Source: JBBSNV01 sp964458605
GTDB lineage: Bacteria; Pseudomonadota; Alphaproteobacteria; Reyranellales; JAQSWP01
Direction: 5' to 3'
NCBI GenBank assembly: GCA_964458605.1
Contig: CAYWLS010000002.1
Span: forward strand, 62,001 to 126,000
Length of the DNA: 64,000 bases
Part shown: positions 32,548 to 42,729 of the stretch, one piece after another
How positions within the stretch are numbered: position 1 is the first letter of the stretch
How the letters are laid out: every line of letters begins with the position of its first letter
Notes under the pieces: generated by a model
What the model saw: the letters and a program-made list of their open reading frames with translations, nothing else
Told to the model about the DNA's origin: nothing
Database searches by the model: none
Program-made: the position numbers and the translations under genes

Positions 32548-33861
32548 ATGACCATTCAAATCACCATGCCGGCGCTGTCGCCGACCATGACGGAAGGCAA
32601 GCTGGCCAAGTGGCATGTCAAGGAAGGCGACGCGGTCAAGGCCGGCCAGGTGATCTGCGAGATCGAGACCGACAAGGCCACCATGGAAGTGGAAGCGGTC
32701 GACGAGGGGGTCATTGGCAAGATCCTGGTCGCCGAAGGCACCGAAGGCGTGGCGGTCAACACGCCGATCGCCATCCTGCTCGAAGAGGGCGAGGACAAAT
32801 CGGCCATCAAGGATGCCGGCACTGCCGCTCCCGCCGCCGCGCCGGCCGCCAAGACCGAAGCGGCCAGGCCGCAGGCTGCGCCGGCCACGGCCGCGGCCCC
32901 ATCGAAGCCAGCCGCTCCGCCGGCAGCGGCAATGCCGGCGCCGCAAGCCAGAGCAAGCGGCGAGCGCATCTTCGCCAGCCCGCTGGCCAAGCGCATGGCC
33001 GAGCAGGCCAAGCTCGATCTGGCGCGCATCGCCGGCAGCGGCCCCCATGGCCGCATCGTCAAGGCCGATATCGACAAGGCGGTCGCCTCGGGCACCGGCA
33101 AGGCCGCACCGGCTCCCGGCGCGCCAGCCTTCGCGCCGCCGCGCAGCGCGGCCTCGGGGGTACAGGGACCGCTGGCGCGCGAGGACAAGCTGGTGCCGCA
33201 CAGCTCGGTACGCAAGGTCATCGCCAGGCGCATGACCGAATCCAAGCAGACCATCCCGCATTTCTATCTGACGCTAGATTGCCGCATCGATGCGCTGCTC
33301 GAGGCGCGCCGCCAGCTCAACGGCGTGTCGGAGAAGGTGCGGGTTTCGGTCAACGACCTGATCATCAAGGCCGCGGGCGTAACCCTGCGCGACTATCCCG
33401 ACGTCAACGCCTCGTGGTCGGACGAGGGCATGGTGATGCATGGCGCGGTCGATATCTCGGTGGCGGTGGCGACCGAGCGTGGCCTGATCACGCCGATCGT
33501 GCGCGACGCCGACGTCAAGGGGCTGGCCGCGATCTCCGCCGAGATGCGCGATCTGGCCAAGCGCGCGCGCGAGGGCAAGCTGCGGCTGGACGAATTCCAG
33601 GGCGGCAGCATGACCATCTCCAACCTGGGCATGTACGGCATCAAGGACTTCGCCGCCATCATCAACCCGCCGCAATCCTGCATCCTGGCGGTCGGCGCCG
33701 GCGAGGAGCGGCCGATCGTGGTCAAGGGCCAGGTGGTGATCGCCAACATGATGTCGGTCACGCTGGCGGTCGATCACCGCACGGTCGACGGCGCGCGCGG
33801 CGCCGAATGGCTGCGCAGCTTCAAGGCCTATATCGAGAAGCCGGCCACGATGTTGCTGTAA
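32548..33861 (+). CDS. pdhC: Pyruvate dehydrogenase E2, dihydrolipoamide acetyltransferase
   Basis: A 437-residue core enzyme transferring acetyl from lipoyl to CoA. It has one lipoyl domain (1-80, K43), a Pro/Ala linker (90-137), a peripheral-subunit-binding domain (about 141-178, FASPLAKRMAEQAKLDLARIAGSGPHGRIVKADIDKAV), a second linker and a catalytic domain with the active-site H410 in DHRTVDGA. It forms the cubic or dodecahedral core of the complex. It sits 24 bases after pdhB and 55 bases before lpd. Confidence 0.97.
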   Translation: MTIQITMPALSPTMTEGKLAKWHVKEGDAVKAGQVICEIETDKATMEVEAVDEGVIGKILVAEGTEGVAVNTPIAILLEEGEDKSAIKDAGTAAPAAAPAAKTEAARPQAAPATAAAPSKPAAPPAAAMPAPQARASGERIFASPLAKRMAEQAKLDLARIAGSGPHGRIVKADIDKAVASGTGKAAPAPGAPAFAPPRSAASGVQGPLAREDKLVPHSSVRKVIARRMTESKQTIPHFYLTLDCRIDALLEARRQLNGVSEKVRVSVNDLIIKAAGVTLRDYPDVNASWSDEGMVMHGAVDISVAVATERGLITPIVRDADVKGLAAISAEMRDLAKRAREGKLRLDEFQGGSMTISNLGMYGIKDFAAIINPPQSCILAVGAGEERPIVVKGQVVIANMMSVTLAVDHRTVDGARGAEWLRSFKAYIEKPATMLL

Positions 33862-33916
33862 GGGCATCGCGGCATCGGGCATCCGGTCGAGCATTTGCAG
33901 AAAATCCGAGGGCATC

Positions 33917-35320
33917 ATGGCCGAGACCAGTTTCGACATCATCGTGGTGGGCGGCGGGCCGGGCGGCTACGTGGCAGCGATCCGCGCCGCGCAGCTCGGC
34001 ATGAAGACGGCGGTGGTCGAGCGCGAGAACCTGGGCGGCATCTGCCTGAACTGGGGCTGCATCCCGACCAAGGCGCTGCTGCGCTCGAGCGAGGTCTACA
34101 GCCTGATCAAGCATGCCGACCAATACGGCCTGAGGGTCGAGGGCGTCAGCATGGATTTCGCCAAGGTGGTCGAGCGTTCGCGCAAGGTGGCGGCGCAGCT
34201 CTCCAACGGCGTCAAGTTCCTGATGAAGAAGCACAAGATCGCGGTGTTCGATGGCGTCGCCACCTTGGCGGGCGGCGGCAAGCTCGACGTCGCCAAGGAC
34301 GGCAAGAGCATCGCCACCCTGCAGGCCAAGCACATCGTGCTGGCGACCGGCGCGCGGGCGCGCGCGATGCCCGGGCTGGAGCCGGACGGCAAGCTGGTCT
34401 GGACCTATCGCGAGGCCATGGTGCCCAACAAGATGCCCAAATCGCTGCTGGTGATCGGCTCGGGCGCGATCGGCATCGAGTTCGCCAGCTTCTATCGCAC
34501 TCTGGGCGCCGAGGTCACCGTGGTCGAGATCATGGATCGGGTGCTGCCGGTGGAGGATGCCGAAATCTCCGCCTTCGCCAGGAAGGCGTTCGAGAAGCAG
34601 GGCATGAAGATCCGGACCGGCACCTCGGTCACGGCGCTGAAGAAAGGCGCCGACAGCGTTACGGCGACCCTGAAGGCGGCCGACGGCAAGACCGAGGAGC
34701 TGACGGTCGATCGCGTCATCCTGGCCGTTGGCATCGTCGGCAATGTCGAGAATATCGGCCTGGAGAAAACCAAGGCCAAGGTCGAGAAGACCCATATCGT
34801 GATCGACGAGTTCTGCCGCACCGGCGAGCCGGGCCTCTACGCCATCGGCGACGTGGCCGGCCCGCCCTGGCTGGCGCACAAGGCGATGCACGAGGGCGTG
34901 ATGTGCGTGGAGAAGATCGCCGGCGTGCAGGGCGTCCATCCGATGGATACCGGCAGGATCCCGGGCTGCACCTATTGCACGCCGCAAGTGGCCAGCGTCG
35001 GCCTGACCGAAGCCGCGGCCAAGGCCAAAGGCCTTCAGGTGCGCGTGGGCAAGTTCCCCTTCATCGGCAACGGCAAGGCCATCGCGCTGGGCGAGCCGGA
35101 GGGCCTGGTCAAGACGGTGTTCGACGCCAAGACCGGCGAATTGCTGGGCGCGCATATGATCGGCGCCGAAGTCACCGAGCTGATCCAGGGCTATGCCATC
35201 GCCCGTACCCTGGAAAGCACCGAGGCCGAGCTGATCGCCACGGTGTTCCCCCATCCCACCCTGTCGGAAATGATGCACGAGGCCGTGCTTGACGCCTACG
35301 GCCGAACCCTCCACATGTGA
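33917..35320 (+). CDS. lpdA: Dihydrolipoyl dehydrogenase (E3)
   Basis: A 467-residue FAD disulfide oxidoreductase re-oxidising dihydrolipoamide with NAD+. Motifs are the FAD loop GGGPGGYVAAIRAAQLG (12-28), the redox disulfide C43/C48 in GGICLNWGCIPTKALL, the NAD-binding GSGAIGIEFASFYRTLG and the catalytic His-Glu in FPHPTLSEMMHEA. It completes the pyruvate dehydrogenase complex encoded just upstream and overlaps the lipA GTG start by four bases. Confidence 0.97.
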   Translation: MAETSFDIIVVGGGPGGYVAAIRAAQLGMKTAVVERENLGGICLNWGCIPTKALLRSSEVYSLIKHADQYGLRVEGVSMDFAKVVERSRKVAAQLSNGVKFLMKKHKIAVFDGVATLAGGGKLDVAKDGKSIATLQAKHIVLATGARARAMPGLEPDGKLVWTYREAMVPNKMPKSLLVIGSGAIGIEFASFYRTLGAEVTVVEIMDRVLPVEDAEISAFARKAFEKQGMKIRTGTSVTALKKGADSVTATLKAADGKTEELTVDRVILAVGIVGNVENIGLEKTKAKVEKTHIVIDEFCRTGEPGLYAIGDVAGPPWLAHKAMHEGVMCVEKIAGVQGVHPMDTGRIPGCTYCTPQVASVGLTEAAAKAKGLQVRVGKFPFIGNGKAIALGEPEGLVKTVFDAKTGELLGAHMIGAEVTELIQGYAIARTLESTEAELIATVFPHPTLSEMMHEAVLDAYGRTLHM

Positions 35321-36300
35321 AGGCCATGGACGGCATCGATCCCAAACCAGCGGCTTCCCCGGCGCAAACCCCGGCGGCGCGGCATCCGGAAAAGGCGCAC
35401 CGGCCGGACAACCCGGTCAAACGCAAGCCGGACTGGATCCGCGTCAAGGCGCCCAACTCGGCCGAATATGCCGAGACCAGGCGGCTGGTGCAGGAGTTCG
35501 GCCTCAAGACGGTGTGCGAGGAAGCCGCTTGCCCCAATATCGGCGAATGCTGGAAGCAGAAGCACGCCACTTTCATGATCATGGGCGATACCTGCACGCG
35601 GGCCTGCGCCTTCTGCAACGTCAAGACCGGCCTGCCGGGATCGCTCAACCCGCATGAGCCGGCCAACGTGGCCGATGCCGTGGCCAAGCTCGGCCTGCAC
35701 CATGTGGTTGTGACGTCGGTCGATCGCGACGATCTCGAAGATGGCGGCGCGGCGCATTTCGCTGCCGTGATCGCGGCGCTGCGCGGCCGCGCGCCCGGCA
35801 CCACGGTCGAAATCCTGACACCGGATTTCCTGCGCAAGGACGGCGCAGTCGACACTGTGGCCAAGGCCAGGCCCGACGTGTTCAACCACAATCTCGAGAC
35901 CGTGCCGCGGCTCTACGCCACCATCCGGCCCGGCGCGCGCTATTTCACCTCGCTGCGCCTGCTACAGCGTGTCAAGGAAGTCGATCCGTCGCTGTTCACC
36001 AAGTCGGGCCTGATGGTCGGGCTGGGCGAGACCAGGGAAGAGGTGCTGCAGGTGATGGACGATCTGCGCGCCGCCGATGTCGATTTCCTGACCATCGGCC
36101 AGTACCTGCAGCCCACGCCCAAGCACGCCGCAGTCGACCGCTTCGTCACGCCGGACGAATTCCAGTCCTATGCCGCCATCGCCCGCGCCAAGGGCTTCCT
36201 GATGGTATCGGCCTCGCCGCTGACCCGCTCGTCCTATCACGCCGGCGACGATTTCGTGCGTCTGCGCGAGGCCCGCGCGCGCAAGCTCGCCGCCCGTTAA
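35317..36300 (+). CDS. lipA: Lipoyl synthase
   Basis: A 327-residue radical-SAM enzyme inserting two sulfur atoms into protein-bound octanoyl groups, supplying the lipoyl cofactor for PdhB and PdhC. It has the auxiliary cluster cysteines C67, C72, C78 (CEEAACPNIGEC) and the radical-SAM cluster C93-x3-C97-x2-C100 (CTRACAFC). The closing RSSYHAG motif supplies the serine ligand. GTG 35317 overlaps the lpd stop (GTGA); ATG 35326 nine bases later is the alternative. Co-transcription with the complex whose cofactor it makes is functionally sensible. Confidence 0.96.
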   Translation: MKAMDGIDPKPAASPAQTPAARHPEKAHRPDNPVKRKPDWIRVKAPNSAEYAETRRLVQEFGLKTVCEEAACPNIGECWKQKHATFMIMGDTCTRACAFCNVKTGLPGSLNPHEPANVADAVAKLGLHHVVVTSVDRDDLEDGGAAHFAAVIAALRGRAPGTTVEILTPDFLRKDGAVDTVAKARPDVFNHNLETVPRLYATIRPGARYFTSLRLLQRVKEVDPSLFTKSGLMVGLGETREEVLQVMDDLRAADVDFLTIGQYLQPTPKHAAVDRFVTPDEFQSYAAIARAKGFLMVSASPLTRSSYHAGDDFVRLREARARKLAAR

Positions 36301-36314
36301 GCCGCTCCCGCGCG

Positions 36315-36767
36315 ATGCCGAAATACGCCGAACGGCGGGTGCTGCCGTACACGCCAAAACAGCTCTACGATCTGGTGGCCGATATCGAACGCTACCCCGA
36401 ATTCCTGCCGTGGTGCGTCGGCGCGCGGGTGCGGGAGCGGCGCGACGACCTCGTGGTGGCCGACCTGGTGATCGGATTTCGCATGTTCCGCGAACGCTTC
36501 ACCTCCCGCGTGACGCTCAAACCCGACGACCCGGAAGGCCCGCGCATCGACGTGGCCTATGCCGAAGGTCCGTTCAGATACCTCACCAACCGCTGGCTGT
36601 TCCGGCCGCACGAGAAGGGCTGCGAGATCGATTTCTTCGTCGATTTCGAGTTCCGCTCCAAGCTGCTGCAGATGACCATCGAGATGCTGTTCACCGAAGC
36701 CGTACGGCGCATGGTACGCGCTTTCGAACAGCGCGCCGCTGCGCTTTACGGCAAGCCGGCCGCCTGA
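36315..36767 (+). CDS. START-domain protein, CoqQ/RatA-like (ubiquinone-binding/polyketide cyclase family)
   Basis: A 150-residue SRPBCC/START-fold protein. It has the N-terminal MPKYAERRVLPYTPKQLYDLVADIERYPEFLPWCVGARV, typical of Coq10/RatA, and a C-terminal amphipathic helix (LLQMTIEMLFTEAVRRMVRAFEQRAAALY). In mitochondria and alphaproteobacteria Coq10 relatives bind ubiquinone and support respiration. RatA in E. coli was described as an anti-association factor for ribosomes. The alphaproteobacterial position after lipA favours a quinone role. It is 14 bases after lipA and likely in the same transcript. Confidence 0.88.
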   Translation: MPKYAERRVLPYTPKQLYDLVADIERYPEFLPWCVGARVRERRDDLVVADLVIGFRMFRERFTSRVTLKPDDPEGPRIDVAYAEGPFRYLTNRWLFRPHEKGCEIDFFVDFEFRSKLLQMTIEMLFTEAVRRMVRAFEQRAAALYGKPAA

Positions 36768-36792
36768 ACGCCGACAACTGCGGCGGCCCAAG

Positions 36793-36821
36793 TTGTCGCA
36801 ACGCCGCGCCCGCCCTATACT
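36793..36821 (+). promoter_or_regulatory. Promoter for the small secreted protein gene
   Basis: TTGTCG (36793-36798), exactly 17 bases, TATACT (36816-36821), 24 bases before ATG 36846, with a GGGGGGAG ribosome-binding site between. One of the best promoter matches in the window. Confidence 0.6.
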
Positions 36822-36845
36822 TCCCAGACCAGGGGGGAGCCTGCC

Positions 36846-37169
36846 ATGAAGACCGCATTTGTGCTGCTGTCCGCCGCAGCAATGGCGGCCGTCGCCGGAA
36901 TCGCGATGGCGCAATCGACCAAGCCGACGCCGCCCAGGCTTGAGGACACCTGCAGCATCACGGGCCAGGCCAACGACATACGCCGCATCGAACTTGTGCG
37001 TCTGCCGAACGGCTATTTCGGTCACCGCGCCTATGCCGGCAACGGCAAACTGGTCTGCCTCAGCGAATGGTCCGCCACGCCCGCGCTCAATCGTCAGGCC
37101 GCCGAGATTCTGCGGGACAAGGGCAACGACCAGGCCACGATCGTCGATCGCGTGCCGACCCGGCAATAG
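36846..37169 (+). CDS. Small secreted protein of unknown function
   Basis: A 107-residue protein with a clear signal peptide (MKTAFVLLSAAAMAAVAGIAMAQS, cleavage after AMA at about 22). The mature 85 residues contain two cysteines (CSITGQ and VCLSEW) that could form one disulfide, and no membrane segment. It has its own promoter and a GGGGGGAG ribosome-binding site, so it looks like a real independent gene between the lipA transcript and the convergent pncC-ispDF pair. No family recognised. Confidence 0.75.
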   Translation: MKTAFVLLSAAAMAAVAGIAMAQSTKPTPPRLEDTCSITGQANDIRRIELVRLPNGYFGHRAYAGNGKLVCLSEWSATPALNRQAAEILRDKGNDQATIVDRVPTRQ

Positions 37170-37184
37170 GCCTCTTCGATCGTC

Positions 37185-37697
37185 TCAATCGAGCCGGTCG
37201 GCGATCATCGACAGCGCCAGCGCCACCGAGGCCAGCCGAACCGTATCGCGATCGCCGGCAAACACGCGATGTTGCGCCACGGTCGCCTGGCCCCTGCGCG
37301 CGGTGGCGAAGTGAACCAGCCCGACGGGCTTTTGGGCGCTGCCGCCGCCGGGCCCGGCGATGCCGGTGATCGACACGGCTATATCGGCACGCGAACGGGC
37401 GATGGCGCCCTCGGCCAGGGCGCGCGCCACTTCCTCGCTGACCGCGCCGTGCCGCTCGATCAGCGCCATCGGCACGCCCAGCATCTCGTTCTTGGCCGCA
37501 TTGGAATAGACCACGAAACCGCGCTCCACCACGTCGGACGAACCGGCAATGGCGGTCAGCGCGCCGGCCAATAGACCGCCGGTGCAGGATTCGGCGGTCG
37601 CCAGCATCAGCTTGCGTCGGCGGCAAGCCTCCAGCAGCGCCGTGGTGACCTCGCGCAGCGTGCGATTGAGCAGATCGCGGGGCTGGTCGTCGTTCAT
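37185..37697 (-). CDS. pncC: Nicotinamide-nucleotide amidohydrolase (PncC, CinA C-terminal family)
   Basis: A 170-residue single-domain CinA-C protein that hydrolyses nicotinamide mononucleotide to nicotinate mononucleotide and ammonia in NAD recycling. It has the catalytic TAESCTGG at 34-41, the conserved GFVVYSNAAKNEMLGV and SITGIAGPGGGSAQKPVGLVHFA. ATG 37697 overlaps the ispDF stop by four bases, so it is coupled to ispDF. It lacks the N-terminal pyrophosphatase domain of full-length CinA. Confidence 0.92.
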   Translation of the reverse strand: MNDDQPRDLLNRTLREVTTALLEACRRRKLMLATAESCTGGLLAGALTAIAGSSDVVERGFVVYSNAAKNEMLGVPMALIERHGAVSEEVARALAEGAIARSRADIAVSITGIAGPGGGSAQKPVGLVHFATARRGQATVAQHRVFAGDRDTVRLASVALALSMIADRLD

Positions 37698-38872
37698 CGG
37701 GTACCGGCCGGCAGTTCGATCGACACCGCGGCCTGGGCAGCGATGCCTTCGCCACGGCCGGTGAAGCCCAGTCGTTCGGTGGTGGTGGCCTTGACGCTGA
37801 TCCTGCCGGCGTCGATCGCCAGCATGTCGGCCATGGCGGCGACCATGGCCTGGCGATGCGGGCCGATTTTCGGGCGCTCGCAGATCAGGGTGACGTCGAC
37901 ATTGACGATCCGGCCGTCGCGTTGCCGCAGCGCCTGGGCGGCGTATTCGACGAAGCGCCGCGAGGCGGCGCCGCGCCACTGCGGATCGCTGGGCGGGAAG
38001 TGCTGGCCGATATCGCCCAGCCCGATAGCGCCGAGCAGCGCGTCGGTCAGCGCGTGCAGGCCGACATCGGCATCCGAGTGGCCGACCAGGCCGCGCTCGT
38101 GGTCGATCGCAACGCCGCACAGCGCGACGCGGTCGCCATCGCCGAACGCGTGGACGTCGAAGCCGGTACCGACACGCATCTCGCGCGGCTGCTCCAGCAG
38201 GGTTTGCAGGCGTTGCAGATCGGCCTCCGTGGTGACCTTGAAATTTTCCTCGCTGCCCGGCACCAGCGCAACGCTCATGCCGGCGCGTTCGGCCGCCTGG
38301 GCATCGTCGGTCAGCGCATCGCGCTCGGCCTGGGCGAGCAGAGCGGCTTGGCGATGCGCGGCAAGTATCCCATCGAAGCGGAAAACCTGAGGCGTCTGAG
38401 CCCGCCACAGATTCAGGCGCGGCACCGTGGCGACGATGCGTTGCAGCTCGTCCTGGCGCTTGAGCGTATCGACCACCGGCAGGCCGGCGATGGCGCCGCC
38501 CACTTCCCGGGCGCGGTCGAGCAGCGTGGCCAGCAGCTTGGCGTCGAGGAGCGGGCGCGCGGCATCCTGGATCGAAACCAGCTCCGGCGAGAAGGAGGCG
38601 AGGTGCTCCAGGCCGTTGAGCACCGATTGGCGGCGCGTATCGCCGCCGATCGCGGGCGCCAGCAAGGCGAGCCCCCGGGTCGCTTCCCGGTAAAGCGCGC
38701 GATCCGCTTCGGCAATCACCACGGCTATTCCGGCGAATTGGCCGCTGGCCAGGCTGCGCTCGATCGCCAGGCGCAGCACCGTGCCGCCGGCCACTTGTCG
38801 GTATTGTTTGGGCAGTCCGCCCAGCCGGGTTCCCCGCCCGGCGGCCACGATCAATGCAAAACAGCCGGCCAT
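37694..38872 (-). CDS. ispDF: Bifunctional IspD/IspF enzyme of the MEP isoprenoid pathway
   Basis: A 392-residue fusion. Residues 1-228 are IspD (2-C-methyl-D-erythritol 4-phosphate cytidylyltransferase) with the CTP loop AAGRGTRLGGLPKQY at 10-24. Residues 232-392 are IspF (MECDP synthase) with the metal ligands D239 and H241 in GTGFDVHAFG and GHSDADVGLHALTDALLGA. The fusion skips IspE, which catalyses the step between. It is typical of alphaproteobacteria and some epsilonproteobacteria. Divergent from dusB across 178 bases that hold no clear promoter. Confidence 0.96.
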   Translation of the reverse strand: MAGCFALIVAAGRGTRLGGLPKQYRQVAGGTVLRLAIERSLASGQFAGIAVVIAEADRALYREATRGLALLAPAIGGDTRRQSVLNGLEHLASFSPELVSIQDAARPLLDAKLLATLLDRAREVGGAIAGLPVVDTLKRQDELQRIVATVPRLNLWRAQTPQVFRFDGILAAHRQAALLAQAERDALTDDAQAAERAGMSVALVPGSEENFKVTTEADLQRLQTLLEQPREMRVGTGFDVHAFGDGDRVALCGVAIDHERGLVGHSDADVGLHALTDALLGAIGLGDIGQHFPPSDPQWRGAASRRFVEYAAQALRQRDGRIVNVDVTLICERPKIGPHRQAMVAAMADMLAIDAGRISVKATTTERLGFTGRGEGIAAQAAVSIELPAGTR

Positions 38873-39050
38873 CCATGCCCTCGCTAAGGGTTTGGTTTAA
38901 CACGAAACCGGTTATAGGAAGCGTCGTCCGCCGCGCCGGGGCGAAATACCGGAAAGGTGACGCGTGCGGCGCAACATATTTCCTTTGCGTAGCCTCGGTG
39001 GTTGGGGCATAAATGACCAAAGTTTATGCAGAATGGTTAGTGCCTACAAA

Positions 39051-40037
39051 ATGAGCATCCAGATTGGCCCCGTCAAAATCGAAGATCCGGTTGTCCTGGC
39101 ACCGATGTCCGGCGTCACCGACATGCCGTTCCGCCGGCTGGTGAAGCAGAACGGCGCCGGGCTGGTGGTCTCCGAAATGATCGCCAGCGAGGCCATGATC
39201 CGGGCCACGCGGCGCACCATGAAGATGGCGTCGAACTGCGCCGAGGAATTCCCGATGGCGGTGCAGCTTGCCGGCTGCGAGCCCGCGGTGATGGCCGAGG
39301 CGGCGCGACTCAACGAGGATCGCGGCGCGGCGATCATCGACATCAATTTCGGCTGTCCGGTGAAGAAGGTGGTCAACGGCCATGCCGGCTCGGCGCTGAT
39401 GCGCGACGAGATGCATGCCGCGCGCATCCTGGAAGCCACCGTCAAGGCCGTGAAGATCCCGGTCACCTTGAAGATGCGCACCGGCTGGGACGACGCCAAC
39501 CGCAATGCGCCCAGCCTGGCGCGCGTCGCCGAGCGGAGCGGCATCAAGATGATCACGGTGCATGGCCGCACCCGCTGCCAGTTCTACGAGGGCAGCGCCG
39601 ACTGGGAATTCGTGCGCAACGTCAAGGAAGCGACCTCGCTGCCGCTGCTGGTCAACGGCGACATCACCACCGTCGAAGGAGCGCAAGAGGCGTTGCGCCA
39701 GTCCGGCGCCGACGGGGTCATGATCGGCCGCGGCGCCTATGGCCGGCCATGGTTCCTGCGCCAGGTGATCCACTATCTGCGCACCGGCGAGCGTCTGCCC
39801 GATCCGCCGCTGGCCGAACAGTACGCCACGGTGCGCGCGCATTACGACGAGATGCTGTCGCATTACGGCATCGATACCGGCGTGCGCATGGCGCGCAAGC
39901 ATCTGGGCTGGTACTCCAAGGGCCTGGACAACGCCGCCGAATTCCGTGCCACGGTCAATCGTCTGGGCGAACCGGACCAGGTGCGCCAGCATCTGGCGGA
40001 GTTCTTCCTGCCGGCGATCGAAAGACAGGCGGCCTGA
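39051..40037 (+). CDS. dusB: tRNA-dihydrouridine synthase B
   Basis: A 328-residue FMN enzyme reducing uridines in the tRNA D-loop. It shows the NifR3/Dus features LAPMSGVTDMPFRRL, the catalytic C102 in INFGCPVKKVVNGHAGSAL, TLKMRTGWD and VHGRTRCQFYEG, and the FMN phosphate loop GADGVMIGRGAYGRPW. ATG 39051 (MSIQIGPVKI) is the conserved start; ATG 39033 is a possible earlier one. It heads the classic dusB(nifR3)-ntrB-ntrC operon, with ntrB two bases after its stop. Confidence 0.95.
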   Translation: MSIQIGPVKIEDPVVLAPMSGVTDMPFRRLVKQNGAGLVVSEMIASEAMIRATRRTMKMASNCAEEFPMAVQLAGCEPAVMAEAARLNEDRGAAIIDINFGCPVKKVVNGHAGSALMRDEMHAARILEATVKAVKIPVTLKMRTGWDDANRNAPSLARVAERSGIKMITVHGRTRCQFYEGSADWEFVRNVKEATSLPLLVNGDITTVEGAQEALRQSGADGVMIGRGAYGRPWFLRQVIHYLRTGERLPDPPLAEQYATVRAHYDEMLSHYGIDTGVRMARKHLGWYSKGLDNAAEFRATVNRLGEPDQVRQHLAEFFLPAIERQAA

Positions 40038-40039
40038 CC

Positions 40040-41181
40040 ATGGCCTTGCGCGCGCCAGCCTTCGCCCCCCGGCCAGCGCCCGGCTCGCACGCCATCCTGG
40101 CCGCCTTGCCCGATGCCGTGATCGTCGCCGACGCCGATGGCGTGATCGACTACGCCAACCCGGCCGCCGAACAGTTCTTCGGCACCGGTCTGACGCTGAT
40201 GGTGGGGCACAATCTGCGCGAGTTCGTGCCCGACGATTCGCCGCTGTTCTCGCTGCTGGACCAGGTGGTGCAGACCGGCGTGACCGTGGCCGAGAACGGC
40301 GTGACCTTGTCCTCGCCGCGCATCGGCAGCCGCTTCGCCTCGCTGCAGATCAGTCCGATCGCCGAGGCGGACGGCAAGGTTGCGGTTGTCCTGCACGAGT
40401 CGTCGATCGCCCGCAAGATCGACCGGCAGCTGTTCCACCGCAACGCGGCCCGCTCGGTGACGGCAATGGCGGCGATGCTGGCGCACGAGATCAAGAACCC
40501 GCTGTCGGGCATCCGCGGCGCCGCCCAGCTCATCGAGCAGAACCTGGCGGAAAACGACAAGGAACTGACCCAGCTTATCTGCGAGGAGACCGATCGCATC
40601 TGCGCGCTGGTCGACCGCATGGAGGCATTCTCCGACGGCCGGCCGATCGAGCGCGGTCCGGTCAACATCCACCAGGTGCTGGGCCACGTGCGCAAGGTGG
40701 CGCAGAACGGCTTCGGCAAGCATGTGCGCTTCGTCGAGAACTACGATCCGTCGCTGCCGCCGGTGTTCGGCAACCGCGACCAGCTGGTGCAGGTGCTGCT
40801 GAACCTGGTCAAGAACGCCTGCGAAGCCGTGCCGCGCGAGGGCGGCGAGGTGCAGCTGGCGACCGCCTATCGCCAGGGCGTGCGCCTGGCCTTGCCCGGC
40901 ACGCGCCAGCGCGTGCATCTGCCGCTCGTCGTTTCGGTCACCGACAACGGGACGGGCATCTCCGAGGAATTGCGGCCGCATCTGTTCGATGCGTTCGTCA
41001 CCAACAAGCCGAACGGGACCGGGCTGGGTTTGGCCCTGGTCGCGAAAATAATCAACGATCATGGGGGAGTCGTCGAGTTCGACAGCGAGCCGCGGCGCAC
41101 GATCTTCAACGTGATGCTGCCGGTGCACTCCGAACTGACCAAGCACAAGACCGGTTCGACTTTCGCAGCAGGCAGGGACGG

Positions 41182-41185
<4 letters not shown>
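40040..41185 (+). CDS. ntrB: Nitrogen regulation sensor kinase NtrB (NRII, GlnL)
   Basis: A 381-residue cytoplasmic histidine kinase. It has an N-terminal PAS domain (15-125, LPDAVIVADADGVIDYANPAAEQFFG), then a HisKA domain with the phospho-accepting H149 in AHEIKNPLSGIRG, and HATPase_c with the N box LNLVKNACEAV and the glycine boxes VTDNGTGI and GTGLGLALV. It has no membrane segment. With PII control it sets NtrC phosphorylation according to nitrogen supply. It overlaps ntrC by four bases. Confidence 0.96.
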
Positions 41186-42627
<1,442 letters not shown>

Positions 42628-42658
42628 ACTGCCGCAATTGGCTGGCAGGGCGTAGGTC

Positions 42659-42674
42659 CCGGGCAGCGGCCCGG
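42659..42674 (+). terminator. Stem-loop between ntrC and ntrY
   Basis: CCGGGC, four-base loop, GCCCGG, then a six-T run (42686-42691) twelve bases later. The distance between stem and T-run is longer than in a canonical intrinsic terminator, so attenuation between ntrBC and ntrYX is possible but unproven. Confidence 0.4.
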
Positions 42675-42729
42675 CACCACGGAGCTTTTTTGGCATGATC
42701 AAACCACTGGACCCGCGGCCTCTGGGCTG

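Noticed and set aside
42691..42706. Possible sigma-54 promoter (TGGCATGATCAAACC) before ntrY
   Set aside because: The -24-like TGGCA is present, but the required GC/TTGC element at -12 is absent.
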